This document shows positions 36,060 through 39,284 of a DNA stretch of 39,284 nucleotides, one piece after another. Both the position numbers and the translations under genes were made by a program. Each line of letters begins with the position of its first letter. The first letter of the stretch is position 1. The notes under the pieces were generated by a model. That model searched no databases and was not told where the DNA came from. It was given only the letters and a program-made list of their open reading frames with translations. The DNA comes from Oscillospiraceae bacterium (GTDB lineage Bacteria; Bacillota; Clostridia; Oscillospirales; Ruminococcaceae), in the NCBI GenBank assembly GCA_902772105.1, contig CACXZI010000013.1, positions 1-39,284 of the forward strand. The letters are read 5' to 3'.

Positions 36060-36739
36060 ATAAATTGTCTGGTTTTAGTTAAATCATCATCATATTCTTC
36101 TAAACTTTCATTGGGGGCGTGGCGCAGTTGGGAGCGCGTTTGAATGGCATTCAAAAGGTCGTGGGTTCGAACCCCATCGTCTCCACCAGAATATATTTTA
36201 AATATTAGTTTTATTTTTTTAATATAACTTTTTAAAGCAAAAGGGAACGGTATAATTAAAAATAGCGATATATATATTTTTAAGGTTACTGCAAACGTTT
36301 TGTGGTAGCATCTTTTTGCTGTTTCAAAAGACTTCACAATTTTACATAGTGGTGTATCGTTTTTAAATAGAGGAACAAATGAAAAAAAAGAAGAAATTAA
36401 AATTAAAGATGTTGTGAATATGCTTGCTAAAAGTGAAGCTAAAATTATGAACAATGGAGTTTTATAGTTTAAAACAAATGCAAACATAAAAAAAAGAATA
36501 ATTGATGTTGAAGTTAAAATTGTGCTTATAATGAAGCCAGATTTAGCTGCATCTATAAATCTACCTTTTTTTAAATTAGATGATCTTTTGTCTTTAAACA
36601 AAGAAGAAAATGTTGGGTATATTACTAAACTAAAAATAATAACAAAAATAAAAGGGTTTAGAGTGCTATAAGGCAAAATTAAAAATAATGCATGAAATAA
36701 ATATAGGAAAATCGTGAAAATAAAGCATCTAAAAAGCAT
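36053..36739 (-). CDS. Unknown polytopic membrane protein whose 3' end runs antisense through tRNA-Ala
   Basis: 228 residues. About five hydrophobic segments fill residues 1-175 (LFRCFIFTIFLYLFHALFLI, SGFIISTILTSTSIILFFMF, FIILASLLASIFTTSLILIS, YISLFLIIPFPFALKSYI), typical of a small integral membrane protein; I do not recognise the family. Translation is well supported by AAAGGAG 6 bases before the ATG. No stop occurs before the tRNA: the last 45 residues or so (GGDDGVRTHDLLNAIQTRSQ onward) are the reverse reading of tRNA-Ala and its flank, a string well known from antisense tRNA translations. Either the real C-terminus was lost or the gene was truncated by sequence change. It diverges from the 3D-protein gene across a region with WalR-type boxes. 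Confidence 0.55.
   Translation of the reverse strand: MLFRCFIFTIFLYLFHALFLILPYSTLNPFIFVIIFSLVIYPTFSSLFKDKRSSNLKKGRFIDAAKSGFIISTILTSTSIILFFMFAFVLNYKTPLFIILASLLASIFTTSLILISSFFSFVPLFKNDTPLCKIVKSFETAKRCYHKTFAVTLKIYISLFLIIPFPFALKSYIKKIKLIFKIYSGGDDGVRTHDLLNAIQTRSQLRHAPNESLEEYDDDLTKTRQFIL
36113..36188 (+). tRNA. tRNA-Ala (anticodon GGC)
   Basis: A 76-base cloverleaf with encoded CCA. Acceptor GGGGGCG pairs with CGTCTCC (two G-U pairs). The anticodon stem TTTGA/TCAAA encloses ATGGCAT, anticodon GGC. The T-arm is GTGGG-TTCGAAC-CCCAT. Its complement is read by the membrane-protein frame on the other strand. Confidence 0.96.
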
Positions 36740-36856
36740 TTTTATCTCCTTTAAAAAGTTTTGTTTATCTTTTTAAAGTATTGATTAATTAAATAAAAAA
36801 TAAACCAAAAATTTAAAATTTTGGAATATAATTTTATTACAAAAAACACATAATTT

Positions 36857-36925
36857 TGTAATAAGACACTACTATTTGTAATATATTTGTAAAATCTATT
36901 ATATAAAAGTTACAAAAGAGTTACA
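36857..36925. promoter_or_regulatory. Two WalR-type box pairs in the divergent intergenic region
   Basis: Plus strand: TGTAAT (36877) and TGTAAA (36888) separated by exactly 5 bases, with another TGTAAT at 36857. Minus strand: GTTACA (36909) and GTTACA (36920), i.e. TGTAAC-N5-TGTAAC. Both match the WalR (YycF) consensus TGTWAH-N5-TGTWAH. They lie between the membrane-protein gene (minus) and the 3D-protein gene (plus). Confidence 0.6.
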
Positions 36926-37127
36926 GATAGCTTTTTTTAAAATTTTGGTTAAAAAGCAAAAAGGATATTGATATATATTGTGATTTTTGATATATTTTTT
37001 TGTATTTCGCCTTCAAATATTATTTTTTTGGTTTGATCAAAGATATTTTTTGGTTATTTTAGATAAAATATATTTAGCGCTAAAACTTGACAACTGTTAA
37101 AATTTTGGTTATCATTTTTATGTAATG

Positions 37128-37155
37128 GTTACAAAATAGTTACAAAAGAGTTACA
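37128..37155 (-). promoter_or_regulatory. Triple WalR-type box upstream of the 3D-domain gene
   Basis: GTTACA at 37128, 37139 and 37150, each separated by 5 bases: on the minus strand TGTAAC-N5-TGTAAC-N5-TGTAAC. Established WalR boxes in Bacillus and Staphylococcus control wall-hydrolase genes such as yocH, whose 3D domain is also found in the product of the gene 60 bases downstream. No clear -10/-35 pair could be fixed after it. Confidence 0.68.
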
Positions 37156-37209
37156 TAAAAATATTTTTGACCATTTTAATATAGATTTAATTTTTAGAAG
37201 GAGTAATTT

Positions 37210-37266
37210 ATGATTTATGTATATAAACAAAAAAAACAAAAAAGGGATGAAAAAGCCTTACTATAG
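37210..37266 (+). CDS. Possible 18-codon upstream ORF overlapping the 3D-protein start
   Basis: The site AGAAGGAG is 7 bases from ATG 37210, which opens the frame MIYVYKQKKQKRDEKALL and then stops at 37264-37266. The real 3D-protein ATG (37217) is in another frame and 14 bases from that site. It may be a decoy, a coupling leader, or part of a slippage start on the A-rich run after it. Weak support as an independent gene. Confidence 0.25.
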   Translation: MIYVYKQKKQKRDEKALL

Positions 37267-38587
37267 TTTTATACCTGCTATATGTTTATCTTTATTTTTG
37301 GTTTTTACTGTGGCAATACTAACAGGTATGTGTAGCATGTTTCCAAAAGTTACAGTAATAGTTTATGATAAAAACGAAGCTATTGGAGAGTTGAATTTAA
37401 CTTGGGAGCGGAATAAATCGGATGCTAATTTATATAGAAGTTATGTTAGAAGAATTTTAGAAAAGAAACATTTAAAAAGTTTAGATGATTTAGATGTTAT
37501 TGAGTTTGATGAAAGTGGTGAAAAAGTAGAGTTTATAATAAAAAGAGCTTTTGATGTTAAGTGTAAAATTTTTGGAGAAGAAAAGGTTTTAAAAGTGTCA
37601 CCAGGTGAAACTGTTGAAAGTTTATTAGAAAGAAATGGAATTGAAGAGCAAGAAGGAATTTTTTCATCTCCCCCTATGCAATCTACTATTGAAGAGATTG
37701 AAGAATATGAGAATAAAGTTAGAGTGATTGTTGACAAGTTTGAAAAAAATATTGTTGAAGAAAAAGAAGAAACGGTTCCATTTGCTGTTAGAGAAGAGCA
37801 AGATAGTTCTTTAAAAGACAATGAAAGAAAATTAAAACAAAAAGGGGAAAATGGAATTAAAAAGGTTTTTAGAATAAATGGATATATGAACGGGGAACTG
37901 AAAGAAGAAATAACAAAAGAAGAAATTATAAAACCTGTTGTTGATGAAATATATCTTGTTAAAAAACCAACTCAGAAAAAGGTTGAAAAACCAGCACCGC
38001 CAGCTAAACCACCACTTCCACAATCACCAATAGAAAAAAAAGAAAAGGTTGAAAAGCCAAAAGCAAAACCTAAAGATTCTAAGAATAATATTGTTGAAGA
38101 AAAACCTGCTGCACCGGTTGCTAATGTTCCTGTGGGGAAAGTTGTTAAAGTTTTACAGGGTATTGCTACTGCATATGTTGCAAAAGGAAGAACAGCAAGA
38201 ATGGGTCCTGCTAGATATGGAGTTGTTGCTGTAAATCCAAAGGTTATTCCATATGGAAGTTGGTTGTATATTCCTGGATATGGTGAATGTAGAGCTGGAG
38301 ATTTATGTGGTGCTGCATGTAAAGGAAAAGTTTTGGTTGATTTATGCTTTAACACAGAAGCTGAATGTAGAGCATTTGGAAGAAGAAAAGTTACTGTATA
38401 TATTTTGGATGGCCCTGGTGCTTCAAATGCTAATATTAGTGTTCCTAATAATGTTCCTAATAATGTTCCTAAAAACAATGCACCTAAAAAGAATAAATCA
38501 AGACAAAGAGCTCAAAAAAATAATGCACCAGCAAAAAGTGTTCAACATGCTATTAAAGGAAAATCTAAAAGTAGGATAAAAACTTAA
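37217..38587 (+). CDS. Membrane-anchored G5 / 3D-domain cell-wall protein (YabE/YocH-like)
   Basis: 456 residues, exported. A membrane segment at about 18-40 anchors the N-terminus. Residues 105-145 form a DUF348-like repeat (KCKIFGEEKVLKVSPGETVE). A G5 domain lies at about 178-248 (EEKEETVPFAVREEQDSSLK to IIKPVVDEIYLV), thought to bind N-acetylglucosamine polymers. A Pro/Lys-rich linker (251-312) leads to a 3D domain (314-397), the lytic-transglycosylase-like fold of MltA/YocH/resuscitation factors. Of its three aspartates, D362 (AGDLCG) and D375 (LVDLCF) are present; the first is Asn340 (VVAVNPKVIPYGS). The tail has NNVP repeats and is very basic. Preceded by WalR-type boxes, followed by a strong terminator. 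Probably a peptidoglycan-remodelling enzyme. Confidence 0.88.
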   Translation: MYINKKNKKGMKKPYYSFIPAICLSLFLVFTVAILTGMCSMFPKVTVIVYDKNEAIGELNLTWERNKSDANLYRSYVRRILEKKHLKSLDDLDVIEFDESGEKVEFIIKRAFDVKCKIFGEEKVLKVSPGETVESLLERNGIEEQEGIFSSPPMQSTIEEIEEYENKVRVIVDKFEKNIVEEKEETVPFAVREEQDSSLKDNERKLKQKGENGIKKVFRINGYMNGELKEEITKEEIIKPVVDEIYLVKKPTQKKVEKPAPPAKPPLPQSPIEKKEKVEKPKAKPKDSKNNIVEEKPAAPVANVPVGKVVKVLQGIATAYVAKGRTARMGPARYGVVAVNPKVIPYGSWLYIPGYGECRAGDLCGAACKGKVLVDLCFNTEAECRAFGRRKVTVYILDGPGASNANISVPNNVPNNVPKNNAPKKNKSRQRAQKNNAPAKSVQHAIKGKSKSRIKT

Positions 38588-38605
38588 ATTTAAATATAAA
38601 ATAAT

Positions 38606-38640
38606 AAAAGCATCAGGATTATGTTCTTGATGCTTTTTAT
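38606..38640 (+). terminator. Rho-independent terminator of the 3D-protein gene
   Basis: AAAAGCATCAGGA pairs with TCTTGATGCTTTT around TTATGT (13 pairs including one G-U), then Ts. The flank 38586-38642 recurs at 39090-39146. Confidence 0.9.
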
Positions 38641-38642
38641 AA

Positions 38643-39089
38643 TATTAAAAATTTATTATGTTGTGAGTTACTATATTTTTATATATGTTTTGAAGTTTTA
38701 TTATATATACTAATTTATTCATGATTTAAATTAACTGAAAATATTTTCAAAAAATTTAAAATAATAATGTAGTTTTATAATTAAGAGGTTTTTATGGTAG
38801 ATATATAGTTTTTGGGAAAGTAAAGTTTAAAACTATTAAAATAGATGAAAAAGTAATCTTTTATAGAAAAAAACAAAATTTAAAATATTTAAATATTAGG
38901 ATATGTAAAATAGATAGCTAAAAATTATTAATGTTATATTTTAATTATAATAGAGATTATTAATATTTTAAAACATAGAATATTGGTAAGATAAAAAAGT
39001 TATTATGATTTTAGTTGGATTGAAAATTTATAATGTTAACAAACTTATTTTGTTTAGTTTTTTTAAGGATATATTGAAAATAAATATAA
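38643..39089. other. AT-rich decayed stretch between two copies of the same terminator
   Basis: No open frame. Since it ends in a second copy of the 3D-gene terminator, it may be the remains of a duplicated 3' end of that gene, but I could align only a few blocks just before the terminator (AAGGA, then AAAAT near 39065-39085). Confidence 0.3.
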
Positions 39090-39146
39090 AAATTTAAATA
39101 TAAAATAATAAAAGCACCAGGATTATGTTCTTGATGCTTTTTATAT
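39090..39146 (+). repeat. Second copy of the 3D-gene terminator and its flank
   Basis: 57 bases match 38586-38642 at offset 504. One substitution in the stem (GCACCAGGA instead of GCATCAGGA) creates a C-A mismatch and weakens the hairpin. No gene lies between the two copies. After it, 39147-39284 is AT-rich with TTTAAAGATATTAG twice (39161 and at the very end). Confidence 0.9.
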
Positions 39147-39284
39147 AAATTTTTATTTTATTTAAAGATATTAGTTTGAAGAAAATTTAATGAAATTATA
39201 TTAGGTTTTTGTTTTTAAAATAATTGAAAAATATTAATATTAATCTATAATTTAGTGAATGTTAAATTAATTTAAAGATATTAG

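Noticed and set aside
36053-36188. Treating the GGDDGVRTHDLLNAIQTRSQ string as a real protein domain
   Set aside because: It is the antisense translation of a perfect tRNA-Ala and is a known artefact; only the hydrophobic N-terminal 175 or so residues look like genuine protein.

Overview
The window is very AT-rich and only about 70% coding. It looks like part of the chromosome of a low-GC Firmicute, most likely a clostridial (Oscillospiraceae-like) lineage with an eroding, host-restricted genome. Three things point there. The core gene order rimP-nusA-ylxR-infB-rbfA-nrnA-truB-ribF is typical of Firmicutes, as are a one-chain substrate-binding/permease ABC transporter, HydE, and a G5/3D-domain wall protein preceded by WalR-type boxes. 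Promoters are sigma-A-like with 17-base spacers, and TTG starts are frequent. Long gaps hold decayed gene copies and tandem repeats. The organism itself is inferred.

Layout. 1-2131: polyamine transporter genes potB (cut by the window edge) and potA, minus strand. 3598-6292: a CitE/HpcH-like protein and a polytopic glycosyltransferase-like protein. 6428-7789: a sodium:alanine symporter with a clear terminator. 7816-10452: a 5-copy repeat, tRNA-Arg(CCT), tRNA-Leu(CAA) and a decayed recJ copy. 10453-15662: recJ, a 27-copy array of a unit of about 35 bp, and relA. 16173-16512: a 4-copy 102-bp repeat. 16620-19505 (minus): an amino-acid ABC transporter and an MBL hydrolase. 19885-23467 (minus): a repeat field, hydE with a duplicated 5' end, pth and prs. 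23692-25892: pduL, an unknown 97-aa gene and a foldase-like lipid-anchored or membrane protein. 25908-25994 (minus): tRNA-Leu(CAG). 26072-36034: the translation/NusA cluster through ribF. 36113-39284: tRNA-Ala(GGC), an antisense-overlapping membrane protein, WalR boxes, a G5-3D wall protein, and a duplicated terminator.

How the genes work together. Most are core information-processing genes: ribosome maturation (rimP, rbfA), transcription elongation (nusA), initiation (infB), tRNA modification (truB), peptidyl-tRNA recycling (pth), nanoRNA turnover (nrnA), the stringent response (relA) and repair (recJ). The rest import polyamines and amino acids, make PRPP, convert acyl-CoA (pduL), mature an [FeFe] hydrogenase (hydE) and remodel the wall. 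Some usual neighbours are missing: apt and dtd around relA, ylxQ between ylxR and infB, and mfd after pth.

The most interesting pattern is in the gaps. Several intact genes (hydE, recJ, ribF, nrnA-truB, the ABC receptor gene, and possibly relA, nusA and the aldolase gene) are preceded by decayed or serial copies of their own sequence. The hydE case is certain and recJ is strong; the others rest on by-eye alignment of AT-rich DNA and need a controlled search. Other notable points are a truB frame with no ATG/GTG/TTG before its catalytic Asp (apparent ATT start), a RibF that has lost the riboflavin-kinase signature, and three sets of WalR boxes.
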